Assembly: GCF_020085105.1 (NCBI RefSeq)
Contig: NC_058046.1
Coordinates: 2,496,175-2,560,174, forward strand
Direction of reading: 5' to 3'
DNA from: Siniperca chuatsi
Taxonomy: Eukaryota; Chordata; Actinopteri; Centrarchiformes; Sinipercidae
Length of the DNA: 64,000 nucleotides
Positions within the stretch are counted from its first letter, which is position 1. Every line of letters starts with the position of its first letter. The position numbers and the translations under genes were made by a program. Below are positions 10,611 to 23,160 of this stretch, piece by piece. The notes under the pieces were generated by a model. It was not told where the DNA came from. It saw nothing but the letters and a program-made list of their open reading frames with translations, and searched no databases.

Positions 10611-13600
10611 CTATAAAGACAAACAGTTCATGTTACACCTGCAATTCCTTCATACAGAAAAAGAACAGTAAGGCAGACTGTAGAGTCTAAATCGACAGTG
10701 GCAACACTTTTCTAAAACGCTGTGGTATTATCCTTTAATTAGGATGTTATTACGTTCTGTAGTCCAATAGGTGGCAGCAGAGGCACAATTTTAGCATGAT
10801 TGCATTTCTCTGAATGCTCCACTGCTATGTTTGACTGGTAATATCATGTTTGTAATTTGACATGAGATCAATGTCAAGTTTGGTAACTGGCTCTGTAACT
10901 TTAACTTCATATCTTCATCTAAACTGTGCAAGTGATCTGATTTGTCTAATGCTGAATTCTCAGTTCAATATAATTCTTTGGACACCTAAACTGAGGAGTA
11001 ATCTGTCAAGACTATACCAAATGAATGATTATGCTTTGGTGAAACTGTGTGTTGACAAACCTTAAACTCTTTTCACACTGGAGTCTGAGACAAGCCTATG
11101 GGAACTTTAGTGAACACAAGCTGAACCCTGTTCATATCAGACAGCTGTAATAGATTAATCTCTGCTCGTCACTGTTCACTACTACTCCAGTCTGCAGTGT
11201 AGTTTCACACATGTCACTGACAGAATCACACAGAATTACATTACATAAGATAAATACGAAATTAGTTTCAGTTTCACCCTCTCACAGTGTCACTCATGCT
11301 CTCGCTTGCATTCCTACTGTTTTGTGCTCGTTCTCTCTCTCTCTCTTTGCCTTTATGATGGCTTAATGTTTTTCTCTTTGTCTTTATGTCACTTTTTTCT
11401 TGAGTAGCAAGATAGTACATACATGTTTATAAATATTAATAACATTCAATTAAATTCCCATCCATAATAATATTACCTGTTCTCTGAAGCCAAGCAGTGT
11501 CTGACCTGAAGGTTGTAAAGCCCCTTTCAGATCCACCGCAGACCAAATCTGTGTCGCTGTGTCAGTCTAAAAGTGCATTACTTTCTCAGACAATTCCTCA
11601 TAATACACAAGATGGTATTTTTATTGATTGACGAGGTGCAGCAGATAGTCTTAATCAAAGTAAATTATGTAGTAAAGAGAGAGCTGCCTTATTCAGCTCA
11701 AAAACACACACCGTCTGAGGACTGGAACCAGCTCGAACCAGCTTGTATGGTGCGTTGTCTGACCACGTCTGAAGTCAAAAGTGTTCCAAAAGGCTACGCT
11801 AAAAGTCAGGGCAAAAAGTCGTCTGTCATAGAGATGGGCGAGAGACACTGTAAATCGTACAAATGGGGATAACAGCCCTCACTTTTTTTGCACTGTCTCT
11901 TCTCAAAGGCCGTCATGATGTTGCACTCAGTTGTGAACATGAAAAGTGACGTAGTAGAGCTTTGCGAGAGAGGTTCTAACCTGGCCTACTTCCGCACACC
12001 TGGGCAATCCTTGTGTTAATTTGGCATGGGTGTTGGAGTGTGTGTTTTGGAAAGTTACAAAAATGATTGCACGCCCCCCGGTGGGGTTCAGATGTAGTTA
12101 TATCACAAGCACTTCGTTTAAAGCATTATGAGGCCCTTAAGATAAGTTGTTGATGTAGTGTGCATACATATACTTATATCGATCAGATATTATGATAAAT
12201 CTCAACAGAAAGTAAGACAGACCTCTCGCTAGCTACGTTTTACCACTGTGTCCTGCCTAGCAATAAATGAGCTATGAGTAAGCTGTGCATTAGGGGAAAG
12301 TGAGCCGTGTGTTATCTACTTACATGTCTGCTTAGATGGTTTTCTTGGTTTAAACTGTCTAAAAAGCATTGCATAGTGTATCCGTGTGTGGTTTGACAAA
12401 ATAATCTTAAGTCAAAGTCCAATTACTAGCATTTTCTGGAGCTTTTAAACACAGAGGTGTGGTTGAAAGTTCAGAAAAAAGCCAGTAAGTGGACCTTGAG
12501 TTAAGATAACTTTGTGAAACTACTGTTCCCCAGGCCAAGAATGAACTTCCACGCTCAAACAACAGTGTGTAGAAGACAGAGATAGACTGGTTGTTGGATG
12601 TGCTGATGCTGACCCTGATGAAGGATGCCACCCTAATAATTTCAGCTTAAAAATCACCAGATGCAAAATCTACATGTCAGACAAGACAGATTTGTCTTCC
12701 TTATTTATCCACAATAATTTCTTTCCAGTGACCCTAACTAATGCTCTGCTGTTGTTCAGCAGAAGTAGTGCCTCTGATTGGCTGTTGAAGTGTATCACTG
12801 GTAATCAGTATCAGCAGTGAAGATGTTTTGTGGCTGCAGCTCTGTGGTGTTCTCTGAGAGGCAGCTGACCTCACAGCATTAACAACAGCTGTGGCAACAG
12901 CTGACGCACAGAGAAAGGACCTGTGGCACACTGGCTGCTGTCTCACCATAGAAAGTACCCACACCACATAGCTAAAAGCACAAACATACCAAACATACCA
13001 GAGTCTGTCGCAGTCACTTCACTCCGTGCACTTTGGTGCTTAATTAACTCTAATGTAAATTGATACACCATATTTTCTCTTTGCCTTCTATGAATAGGCC
13101 GCCACATGTGGAATATTGGAGAAAGTGCTCTTTTCTGGTGTAGAAGTCCTATTTTTTTATTTGTTCAGATGTATTTCTTTATTATATTTCGATACCCACT
13201 GAAATTCCACGCCGCCGTGGAATGTGGGTACAGACGACCACGGAGGAGACGACCACGCTCACACTCGTGTCAGTCAACGCTTATTGTGTTGACACTGTCG
13301 ATGTCTGCTGAGCAGTGCGGCCGCCCAATACGACCTGTGGCGGACAGGCCCGGGTTCAGACCCTCAGACGGTGTGTGTGTGTGTGATTCTGTGTTTCTGT
13401 TCTTGTGAGGACCACATGTCGTCCTAAGGGTCAGTTGATCCTGAAAATTGTCCTCACAACAACTCTTCTAAGGTTAGGGCTTGAATTTAGGGTCAAGATT
13501 AGAATTCGACTGGTATTAGATTTCAGTAAATGTACTGATTACAGACAGTAGAAAGTCTTCACAAGTACAGTAATACAGTCCTAAATGTGTGTGGGCTTCA

Positions 13601-15193
13601 GCCCCTCAGCAGAGTGGTGCGGGATAGACAGTGGTCGTAAAGGAGCTGAAAAGTGTTTCACACTTGTGCAATAAAAGGCTCGAGTTACCGTCCTGTCAGG
13701 GCCGGGAGGCGCAGCCAGCTGGGTGGTGCCGGTGGCCCAGCCAGCCAGGTTTCTGAGGCCAGACAAAAACACCTTTCTCTGGGCACAGGAGCTGGCGGCT
13801 TGGCCCCAGCTCAAAACATTTCCTGGTGGAGGGGAGGTTCATTCACATTTTGACCGGAGACTGTTTTGTCTAAGATACGCAGAACACGTTTGTAGTCTTT
13901 GGGTAGTGTTCGGGGCAGGTGACGTGCACAGACGCACAACTCCATGTCCTCCTGAAGTGAAAGTGGAAGGGGCTATGTGGGTTTGGAATTGGATTAGTGT
14001 TTGTAGACTGGAGTGGGCCTTGAAGTATGTGCCAGTCAGGGTTTTTGTCAATGGCCTGCTTCTGCAAAGTACATATCACTGCATTATGATAATGTCTCGG
14101 ATGGTTGAGGCTGTTAAAATTCCATCCTGTCCATGAAGACTAGTTAAACAGGGTCACAACATTTCATTTTATTTTCAAAACATTACAAAATTATCAAAAA
14201 CAAACACACACTATACTGAATATACAATCTTCCGTACTGCAATAAATAACAATATATTAATAAAAGTCTTGACCAGAAACATTACACAGTCTGAAGAGTG
14301 CACATTAGAGACAGAAGCCATAGCCAAAGCTGCTCGGTCAGTGAACCAGAGGTAACAGACAGAGGAGTCCACCTGCTGATCCAGAAACACATCAAGATGC
14401 TTCCGTCGGGTTACAGACTGACATCTGGGCCACCGCTTCCCCTCGCTCCAATGTCTGATGCTCCACACGACACATTTGGCACCTCGAGGACGTATAAAAA
14501 CGGTTAAATGTGCTTTACAGTCTTGTAATTCTCATAAACGAATTCAGCTGCATGGTTCTTTTCCCTGAGAGAGATGGGAAAGAGAAAGAGGAGGGGGGAC
14601 GGACAGACAGAGGCGAGCAGACGTAGGGTCTCCCCTGAGGAACATTTCTAAAGACAATTTATATATTTTGGAGAGATAAACCATCTGCCTGTTAGTTCTT
14701 CTCATAAATTTTCCAGTCAGTTTTACTGGCTTGTCTCAGCCACCGTCTCCCTGTTCGTGCTGTGTGTGTTCTTTCGTAGCGTGCTGCCTGTCCTCAGTGC
14801 TTCAGACAGCTGTGTTCCTATTAGGTTTTTGAGGGCAACAGAGGCCTGATTCGCCTTTTGTTCTTGCCCTTAGATTTTATAACCACATCAGGGTACTTTT
14901 GTTTCTTTACCTGCTGGCTACAGAGGCTGGTGGATTCCTAAATTCGCTGCTGACCTTAAATATTCTACCAGCCAAAACTGATTTTTTTGGAGTAGAAACG
15001 AACGTCCACATGATGGTTGGTTTCCTGCTGAAGAAGATTAACTTACCAGCCACAAACAAGTTTATCAACATTTGGCTGACAGTTATTTGGTGATTTTCCC
15101 GTTTCCCGCTAGTAGCCGACCACTATCTATTCCTGTTGCCTGTCAGGATGAAGTCCTCCTGCGTTAGACCGACTGACAGTTTTGTTTTTGGGT
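10611..15193. other. Intergenic region between convergent TTC16 and MYMK
   Basis: No supported gene. It holds a (CT)n tract at 11332-11347 and an imperfect palindrome at 13192-13230 (TACCCACT...ATTCCACG / CGTGGAAT...GTGGGTA). At about 13395-13500 lies a fragment of a common teleost repeat (CTTGTGAGGACC...TCCTCACAACA...GGTTAGGG). A G-rich purine stretch sits at 14570-14635. Open frames at 13581-14136 on both strands lack splice or homology support. Confidence 0.5.
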
Positions 15194-15400
15194 TCACTTC
15201 CAGCCGTTCATCTCTTTTAGCTTGCTGATGCTGGTCCCTTTGACAGGTGTGGAGGGGGGTGGGTTGAAAAGAGGCAGGGTGGGGGTGCTACAGCCTCGTG
15301 TCCACAGCTTCTCGGTGGGGACTGACCAGACAGTCCGAGACGACTTCTTCTTCGGCTTGTCTGTCTTCTCTTTAGAAGTACCAGGGGACATGGACTGGAG
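15194..15400 (-). CDS. Unassigned terminal coding exon
   Basis: On the minus strand a strong acceptor (pyrimidine-rich CCCTTCTCCAG) precedes an open phase-0 stretch of about 64 codons starting SMSPGTSKEKTDKPKKKSSR and ending SKLKEMNGWK, then TGA (15196-15194). The codons are GC3-rich and the composition is protein-like: a basic Lys/Arg segment, then a Pro/Thr segment. It lies 149 bp downstream of the MYMK stop on the same strand. I do not recognise it. It may be an alternative 3' exon of MYMK, since exon 4 also ends in phase 0. It may instead be the last exon of another minus-strand gene whose other exons I could not find, or a retained gene remnant. Confidence 0.45.
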   Translation of the reverse strand, partial: LQSMSPGTSKEKTDKPKKKSSRTVWSVPTEKLWTRGCSTPTLPLFNPPPSTPVKGTSISKLKEMNGWK

Positions 15401-15548
15401 AAGGGACAATTAGGAAGCAGGATTAGGGTGACATAAAGGACATTTGAGTTTGACTGACAGTGAATCCATGCAACCTACCACTCTAAGTCTATCCTGCCCT
15501 CATATATGACCTGTCCATCTGCCTTCAGCTCTCCTTTCTTATTTAGAT

Positions 15549-18500
15549 TTAAGAAATGTAACATACACAGCAGCAGAGAGTAAAGCAGCTGAGCTTAGCA
15601 GCGTTTCGTCCCGTCCCTGCGTAACGGTTCTTCTTTGGCAGCAGCAGGATGAAGGACACAGCCAGAGACAGATGGTAGAAGCTGTGGACATAGGCGTAGT
15701 CCCACTCCTGCAGTGAAGAGAATACAGCACATCCTATTTAGGGTGATTTCATTTATTAATGTTAATTTATTTCAACATATGAAGATATGTAATTAGACAT
15801 TCGGCTGCCTTTTTAATAGTTAATAGATAAAGCTGCACATGAGCAAATTCAGACTCTTTAAGTAGAAATTACAACATTATGTGATTGGTTAATGGATTAC
15901 TAATTATTCGTATAAACAATATAGAAATTGATGATCTAGTTAAACAATGTGTGTTAAACAAAGTGAGAATGTAGCCTTATGGCAAGAAACAATCTCACTG
16001 CTTAGTCATGGTCTTGGCATTTTATAATATTTATATGTTAGGATTAGTTTTATTTTGACGATAGTCACCTCAAAGTAGAAACGCAGCATCAGAGCGAGAG
16101 CACCGAAGCAGCAGCCTGGACCGACCTGCTGCGTGTACACTGTCTTCTCTGGATACACTGCTCTCAGCTGCTTCATCTTCTGCAGCTGAAACACCAGGAG
16201 TTCATTACAATGATATCCACAGATTAGACACGAGTGATTGATTGATTTGATGGCAAGAGAAAAGAGAAAAGAAAGAAAGGAGACAAAAAGTGGAGAGTAG
16301 AGATAAAGAATAGTACAAGGAAAGGATAGAAGAGGAGGAGAAGAAAGACGAGTTGAAAAGAGAAGAAGAAAAAATTTGAAAAATTTGAAATAACTAGAAG
16401 AAAGTGCAGGAGAGAATAAGAGAAAGGGAGAAGGAGAAAAGGAAGCAAAAACATGTCGAAAAAGGAGAGGACAAGAGTATAAATTGTTGCAGGTGGAGAT
16501 CATGAAGAAGAAGATGGAAAAGGTGATATGAAGGACATGGAAGAGAATAAGGAGGAGATGGAGTAGATGAAAGACTGAAAAACAGTGGACAGAGAACAAT
16601 TTGAATCAGATGACATAGAAATGTCCATATACTCTGTTTACCACATGACCATACACTATGCTGTCATCTGCAGAAATGAACACCAACTCAAACCTGACAG
16701 TAACCTGCCATTCTAAGGCCACTCACCCATTTGACAGTGATGATGAAGACAGCTGATCCGATCGGTCCAGAGTAGATCCCATAACCCCAACGATCCTGAT
16801 AGACCCTCACAGCCGTGGTCAACACTCCAAACATGGTAATACTGGAGCGCTGGGGCTCATCAAAGTCGCCCAGAGCTGGTAGAGGGAGAGATCAGGGGTT
16901 TTCAAACTTAAATAAATGTAACTGCAGTGTTACATTTATTTTTCAATATCCACGTTTCTCATTCAAGAGTTGTTGGCCTGCTCTCTGCCTAAAGAGATGA
17001 TGAGAACAGATGAGCCACTCATATCAGAATCCTGTCTTTTGCATTCCTTTTGTCAGGCTCATTTTTGTTCAATTAAGACCAAAATTACACTTGTCCTTAC
17101 TTATCTAGAGACACCGAAGCCCTTAGAAACCCCGTAAATCCAGCGTGAGCAGCACTGATGAGATATGTAAGTACTAATGGCAGTAAAAATGCCACAGAAA
17201 TCTTGCGTATTAAAATGTGTAATGAAAAGTGATTTAAAAAATGAAGGTAGCCTAAGCATCAGGCACAAGAAGTAGACTTATCTGAAGGTTTTCACTTCGG
17301 CCAAAAATGACACCAGGGCCTTTTCACAGTTTGCATTCTGGTGTCCTCCATGAGGACTTTTACACACATATATATTTTGTATGTTACATAATATTTAACA
17401 GTTGAAGCATGACTGAAAAAATAAAGGACTAGCCAAATATCCTGGCGGCTTACCTGCCAGGCAATGATGGACTTGCTAATCAATCCAAATAAATACACCA
17501 CATCAGAACAGCTCTGGAATATGTAGGCCCGGGCACATCAGATGGTTTGCATCGTGCCCATTTTAATGAAAATCTTCTCTGTTCTTGTTTGGTGACATTT
17601 TTAGCTTGGATTTGATATTTAGCCAGCCATTTCGCAATTAATATACTGACAAAGAGGGAGGACCAATCAGTGAAGTCAGCTGTCGAAGCATTTGGCACTT
17701 AACGGCACGTGATTTAAAGCCCATGTTGCAAAACCTCAGGGGCTTATAGGGTAGATGGGAGAAGAGCAAATGTATTAATGGGTGTGTGTGTGATCATATG
17801 AGACAGCAAGCATGTCTGAGCACATGTGAGCTGAACTCAAAGACACAACATATGTTATCAACAACTGTTGCAGGCAGAGCCGGTTGTTGTTAACCTTGTG
17901 CTTGGGAAGTCTCGTTGTTGAATACTAACCAACAATAGTTATTTTCTTTGATGAAATAATGAAGTGCTTGCTAGCTTGAATTTACACAAAAGACCCCAGC
18001 AACAAGTTCGAGTTTTTCCCGTGAGCTTGGTGAGCTTGGCCATGTCATGAGTATGGACATTGATTATGGAAGATATGGAAGATGTGCAGACAATAAATGT
18101 GCTGGAACCTGCTGCAACCACTAACTATTCAAACCACAGCACATCCTGTTGCTGTATGTAGAATGTGGCAGACTGTATACTAGGACTTACCTATAAGTGT
18201 GACCCACATGGAGAGAGCCGTGCCGTAAACACTGAAGTACTCCAGAATGTCGTATCTCATGAAACACAGGATGGAGAGGCCTGGTCCATCACATGCATGG
18301 TAGATCTACAGAAAGACATGCAAGGTCAAGTCAGACAGTCACAGTATGTAGGAGGCAAATGGTTTGTTAAAGAAGTTACCAATCAATTAACAACCTTAAC
18401 ATACAGTCCCAATTTCAACGGCACAGTAAGTTGCACCTATAGAAAATCAAGTGATCATTAATAGGTGACTTTATCCATTAAAATAAATATGTACTGAATA

Positions 18501-18643
18501 CAACTTGTGAATTGAGTTGGGCCTCAATAGCCGTTTCAATGGTGGATCCAGTTCCAAGTTGGTAAAATACCAGAATTTGTTAAGCTTTGAGTCTAGCAAA
18601 TCTTTTGGCTCCTCTCTCTTTTATCAGCAGAGTGACGTAAAAA

Positions 18644-18737
<94 letters not shown>

Positions 18738-19330
18738 GTCATTAGAGATAGCGAACAAGTCATCTATCCAGCAAAACTTGAGTTTTTGTCCTCGTGTGTC
18801 AATATTTGAGTTTAAGTAGCTTAGATATGAGGTTATTTATACTTTTATTACTTAAAATTGCTAAAAGCTAAGTCTAAATAGATCCATTAAGGGATTAGGT
18901 AGGATTTAGATTTGAGTCTAAGTTCTAGTATGACTCTTTACAACTTTGATGATACATATATTGATGAGATACCATGCTGGTGAGTTGAACAACAAATAGA
19001 AAACATAAAAATGAAGACCTTCATGTGAGCAATTTTGAAAAGTATGAAATCTCCGATCAGAACCTGAATCATCAGTGCTGTCAGCTAACTGCACGTTCGG
19101 TCACCAAGATTTCACTCAAACACCACAATCAATTAACTGCAAGCAACTCAGTTTTGTCTATCACATCAGAACAGAACCAAGAAGCGCATTCTCACCGAAG
19201 TGAAGAACATGGTGAAGAAGTAGACCATGGCCTCCATGTGGAAGCCCCTCTTGGCGGCCACGCTGGCTGTAGGCAGGAAGACCAGGCTGCTGACTGTAGG
19301 AAGCAGCATCTTGGCAATAAATGCACCCAT
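15549..19330 (-). CDS. mymk: Protein myomaker (TMEM8C), complete, five exons
   Basis: Minus-strand exons are 19330-19196, 18305-18191, 16875-16727, 16185-16069 and 15707-15549 (TAA), 675 nt encoding 224 residues (human 221). All junctions have GT/AG and matching phases. The protein is a seven-helix membrane protein: MGAFIAKMLLPTVSS at the N terminus, CDGPGLSILCFMRYDILEYF, ALGDFDEPQRSS, GYGIYSGPIG, VYTQQVGPGCCFGALALMLR and EWDYAYVHSFYH. These blocks match Myomaker almost residue for residue. The late HSFYH (HxxxH) is the metal-site-like motif of the CREST/PAQR-like superfamily. Myomaker acts at the myoblast plasma membrane and, with Myomixer, drives membrane fusion in skeletal muscle. The Cys-rich tail (CFTLCCCVCYIS) fits lipidation but carries three residues beyond the usual terminal Cys-x ending. 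It is convergent with TTC16 and divergent from ADAMTSL2. Confidence 0.96.
16225..16600. repeat. Purine-rich (GA) tract in MYMK intron 3
   Basis: The plus strand is almost all A and G over about 330 bp (AGAAGAGGAGGAGAAGAAAG and similar), just upstream of exon 4 in the MYMK direction. The long antisense open frame through it reads Phe/Leu/Ser and is a composition artefact. Such polypurine-polypyrimidine DNA can adopt triplex structure. Confidence 0.8.
16876..18190 (-). other. MYMK intron 2
   Basis: Non-coding sequence with no recognised mobile element or regulatory motif. Composition is mixed and AT-leaning. Confidence 0.6.
18306..19195 (-). other. MYMK intron 1, with an (AT)n microsatellite
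   Basis: Non-coding intron dominated by the AT tract at 18647-18737. The rest is AT-rich without recognised features. Confidence 0.6.
18647..18737. repeat. (AT)n microsatellite, about 45 units
   Basis: About 38 uninterrupted AT units, one AC interruption near 18723, then further AT units. It lies in the first intron of MYMK. Confidence 0.97.
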
Positions 19331-19569
19331 GATGGAGGGACAGCAAACACAACTCAGACAGAAACTGTGAGGGCTTGTAGATGAGAAAATGTCCTTTGGC
19401 CGTCAGAAGTTCCTCAGTCTTTAAAATGATCTTATGAACGAGTGAAGAAGATGAAGTATAAGCTGTGTACACTCGTTGGTGTGTTGAAACTATCAACTAG
19501 GAAGGTAGATGTCCTCAGGTCCCTTACTCCTTATTGTGTGTGACTAGTGAGTCTAGTAGTGAGTGGATG

Positions 19570-19720
19570 AGCTGGAGAATGCTTATACAGCACACATACA
19601 CTCCCACGCAGGATGAACACACCCAGCTGTCCAGTTTGGCCCTTTAAAGTTTAAATGTCCCCCAGGCTGGTGGGTCCACAGAGGCCTGCATGTGCAGTGT
19701 CATGGCTGGGCAGCTGTTTG
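19570..19720 (-). promoter_or_regulatory. Candidate MYMK promoter with E-boxes and TATA-like element
   Basis: Read on the minus strand, a TATAAG element lies at 19587-19582, about 250 bp upstream of the MYMK ATG. Further upstream are CANNTG E-boxes: CAGCTG at 19624-19629, CATGTG at 19689-19694 and CAGCTG at 19711-19716. MyoD and myogenin activation of MYMK through E-boxes is established in other vertebrates, and CAGCTG is the form those factors prefer. The transcription start is not determined. Confidence 0.4.
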
Positions 19721-22700
19721 AATACCAGTGCGACATGGGAGGGGCTGTGGGCAGGGCGAGGGCTAGCATGCCATATTGTAGCATATTTATGGACTATTTT
19801 AAGCCAGGGTTGAACACTATCTGCTAAATAATTTGCAGTCATTGTTTTACCTGTTTGTGACAGTAGACAGAGCAGTTTTCCACTGTCTTTATGGGTCAAC
19901 ACGAAGTTTCAGCTGGAATGAGCAGAGTATGAGACGTGTTATGGCAAGCATCCAGCCTTGCGCAAGACACTGAATACCAGCCCAGTCTCCATATTATTAC
20001 TATGCTTATAATCTTTATACTGAATGATTCTGCAGTATATACAATGCCAATGTTCAGTGTTAGTACAGGAAGTAGGCTAGTATGTCCTTTTATGTATCTC
20101 ATGGATGCATTATGAAAATTGGATACCATGTTCCAAGATGGTGCCCATTCAATCCAGTGAATGATGCTCACCCAGCGCGTGCACCAAAGACGCTTTCTCA
20201 CTTCCTGGCTGTCTTCCTCGTTGTGTGGCCCACTGCACATGTGCATTAATGTCTCTTCACCGAATGCACATTCTCATCTCATAGACTTTACATTAAGCTG
20301 TCAGGCACATAAAAAAGGCTTTGCTAGGGCCTTGGAAAAAAGTGTAAAATATTTCTGATTTAAAAACGTGTAACACAAAGACTTATATATATATAAGAGG
20401 TAAAGTTTCAATTACATTCTTCAGAAATGCTATGAGGCCAGTCTCTGATGCTTTATATGCAACTGGATACACAAATATACAGTTGGTGAGTCCGGCTTTC
20501 CACGGACGGCTTGTTTGCTCCCTGCTGTTTGGAGACAGTTTGTAGTTGTTATTTGTCACTTCCTGTTTGGAGTAGATTTTAAGCCAGGCTGCTCCTTTTG
20601 TGAATTAAACGTATAACAAATAAAACCATATGGTGCTCAGTTAGGTTAAAAGAAGCACTGAGAATTTTTTGCAAATTAGATTTTAACAAAGTCTAGAGTC
20701 CAACTCCAAGTCAGCAGATGGAATCTTGTAGAGGACATTAAAACAGCTGTTGTGGGTTTCTGTTTGTTGCGGCCATGTGATGTGGCATTGAGCCCACCCT
20801 GCTGAGTTACTACCATTACAGTAAAGACATTCACCCACCACTGGGTAGGGTGGTAAATACTTTTGGTGTGGAAAATGCCCCAATCTGCTGCTCTGGCTGT
20901 GAGAGTGCAGTAAAAAATATATGAGATTCCACTGCCATTATCTCATCATAATTCACATACCAAAAAAAAATAAAAAATTTATATTTACTCACAGCTGACT
21001 CTGCTGCTGTTCTCTTGGCGTTTAGAAAACAGACCCTTGATCGTATTGGGTACTGACCTAATGAAGACCATTTCCGTCCTGTCAAAATATCATAAATGCA
21101 GTTCTGGCCCCAAATGCTGCCTTATTCAAGTGTCTTGGTACTCACATTAGCAATACGCTCAAAAGCGATATCAACATAGTCCACATCGTCAAAAAAAGCC
21201 CAGTAAAGCTCCATTTCTACACTGCAATAATTGAAAGTATTCTCACATCATCCGTACAGTCTGGTACAACAGCTGAGATAGTAAAAAAAATAAAATCAAT
21301 CTACCAAAAACAAACTGTGAAAAGGGCAAGGAAAGTTCTCTCAGATTCCACTCACCCAGCACATCACGTGTCCCGGAGAAACTCGGACTTTGTTTCTGCA
21401 CATTATTGATGCATTATTGTTTCATTTTTAATGTCATTTTCCAATGCTGTGTACAGCACAAACAAGATTTAACTCACCTCCACTGTATTGGGGTGGAGGC
21501 AGAAATATCAGAGACAGAAATCTCAAAACATGGACAAATAAAATCAAAACGATCTTCGTGGCTACATATACAAGAAGACTTGCAGACCCAAAGTGGACCA
21601 GTGGAAAACCTCCTCGAACCTCATGTACGTGAATTAATAATTCATTCCCCCAAACCTGATTCTAAAGGGACCCGAGGACAATCTGAAAAGACCTGAGAAC
21701 AATTGACATAATTGACCTGAGAGCAAAAATGATTGACAAACATTGATGATCCACCAATTAGTGAGCATCTGTGGTTGAAAACAGTAGTACATGTCATTTT
21801 CCCAGTTCACACTGTGCTTCAAAGAAACAAATATTTCTCCTGTGATGAAGATGACACCACGTGATCGGATACAGATTGCTTGCTCGGGTATCAAACATGT
21901 TGACGTACTAACCTGAGACCCAAGGTAATACAACAGGACCCTACCCGACCCCATTAGACAGACTATAATCTGGATCCAGCCTGACTCGAGTGGACCCATG
22001 AAGACCTCTTATATACCACTAGAACTAATGTGTTTTTGTGTAGTTTGAGAGAACTGACGCTTTAAATCTTAGCTGAGTCAGAGCAGGATGTGAGCTGAAT
22101 GTGTAAAAACAGCAAAAAAATCACAGGTTTGATATAAACAGTCGTCATGTGCCATATAAGGCTAATTTCTGTTTGCCGTCTCTCAGTGAAGCCATATTTG
22201 ACTCTGTACTGCACTGTTGTTCCCAGAAAGGATTTCTGTATGTCTTAAATGATCCCATGATGGTGGTGAGGCAGCAGTTGCCCTGCTCTGCTCTCCTCTC
22301 AGCTGTTACACCTGCTCAAGGGCTCGAGGCAGCGACACAAAGGGTGCAGTATTGCTGAGGGGTTTCACTCCACGCCTCAGATTCTCGGAGTGTTTCAGTA
22401 ACCCGAGATACCGGGGCCGAGGCTGGAAACAAAGTCTCAGGCCTGATGGTTTTGGAAACGCTGCCATGGCCTAACCACGCCCTCTGCCGGGAACTTGTCT
22501 GCAAATTTAACCCTCCTGTTGTGTTCGTAACGTGTCTGCAGCCTTTGTGTTCCCATCTAAAACGGACCAGTCTGACATATGTTTATACAGCATAAGAAGA
22601 CGTTGTTTATAAAGTTATTAAGTAGTTTGTTTTTTGTAATGTGCACATATTAAAACACTTAGCTCAGCATAATGAAATAAATGCCATTCTTGTAGCTGGC

Positions 22701-22725
22701 TCTACTGTGGTTCCAGGTCACTCTC
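19721..22725. other. Intergenic DNA upstream of MYMK
   Basis: No gene is recognised. It contains a degenerate LINE tail (21195-21410, listed separately). Open frames on both strands here are short and lack homology or splice signals. Confidence 0.5.
21195..21410 (+). mobile_element. Degenerate LINE (L2/CR1-clade) reverse transcriptase C-terminal remnant
   Basis: Interrupted translation gives FYTA-like, IIESILTSS, then RARKVLSDSTHPAHH and RRNSDF-like segments in the order seen at the 3' end of teleost L2-type ORF2 proteins (IES.LTSS, then a DSSHP-type motif). Frames are broken and no catalytic region is present. Confidence 0.45.
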
Positions 22726-23160
22726 TGTCATGGTTTTGGATTTGTGTTCTGTTATTTCCTGTTTTATTTTGGTAATTGTTCTACCTCATGTGTTTTGTGT
22801 AGTTTTGCTTCCTGCCTTTTATTTGCTTTCCCGCCAGTTTTGATTGTTTGCCCTACCCTAGTTCACCTGTGTCTAGTTGTCTCCCTTGTCTATTTGTCAG
22901 ATTGTTACTGTATCTATGTCAAGCGCCCTGGCATTTAGTACCTGTGTGTTTCTGTGTACTTTGTTTCCCTTGGACCTTGCCTGTTTTGGATTTTGCCTGT
23001 TGGACTTGTTTGCCTGTTCTGGACTGCTGACCTGTTGTGAGTGACTTTAACCTGTTAGTATCAGTGTGAGCATTTTTCCTTCCATTAAAATTTTCAAACA
23101 GCACCTGCTCTGCTTCTGTGACTGCATTTTGGGTCCAAAACCTTGTGTTCCTGCTTGACA
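22726..23160 (+). mobile_element. Probable solo LTR of a retrotransposon
   Basis: The block of about 435 bp begins TGTCATGGTTTTGG and ends CTTGACA, giving the TGTCA/TGACA inverted termini common in teleost gypsy LTRs. It has the T-rich low-purine composition typical of those LTRs (TTTCCTGTTTTATTTTGG). A polyadenylation-like CCATTAAAATTTTC lies at 23082-23095. I see no internal region on either side. No clear 5-bp target duplication flanks TGTCA/TGACA; an ACTCTC pair occurs at 22720-22725 and 23167-23172. Confidence 0.5.

Noticed and set aside
13300..13360. B-box-like GGGTTCAGACC suggesting a tRNA or SINE
   Set aside because: No A-box at proper spacing and no cloverleaf could be drawn.
13581..14136. 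Overlapping frames of 66-137 residues on both strands between TTC16 and MYMK
   Set aside because: No splice consensus, no recognisable protein family, mutually overlapping; not enough to call a gene.
16006..16599. 197-residue antisense open frame rich in Phe, Leu and Ser
   Set aside because: It runs through MYMK exon 4 in another frame and then a polypurine tract; the composition explains the lack of stops.
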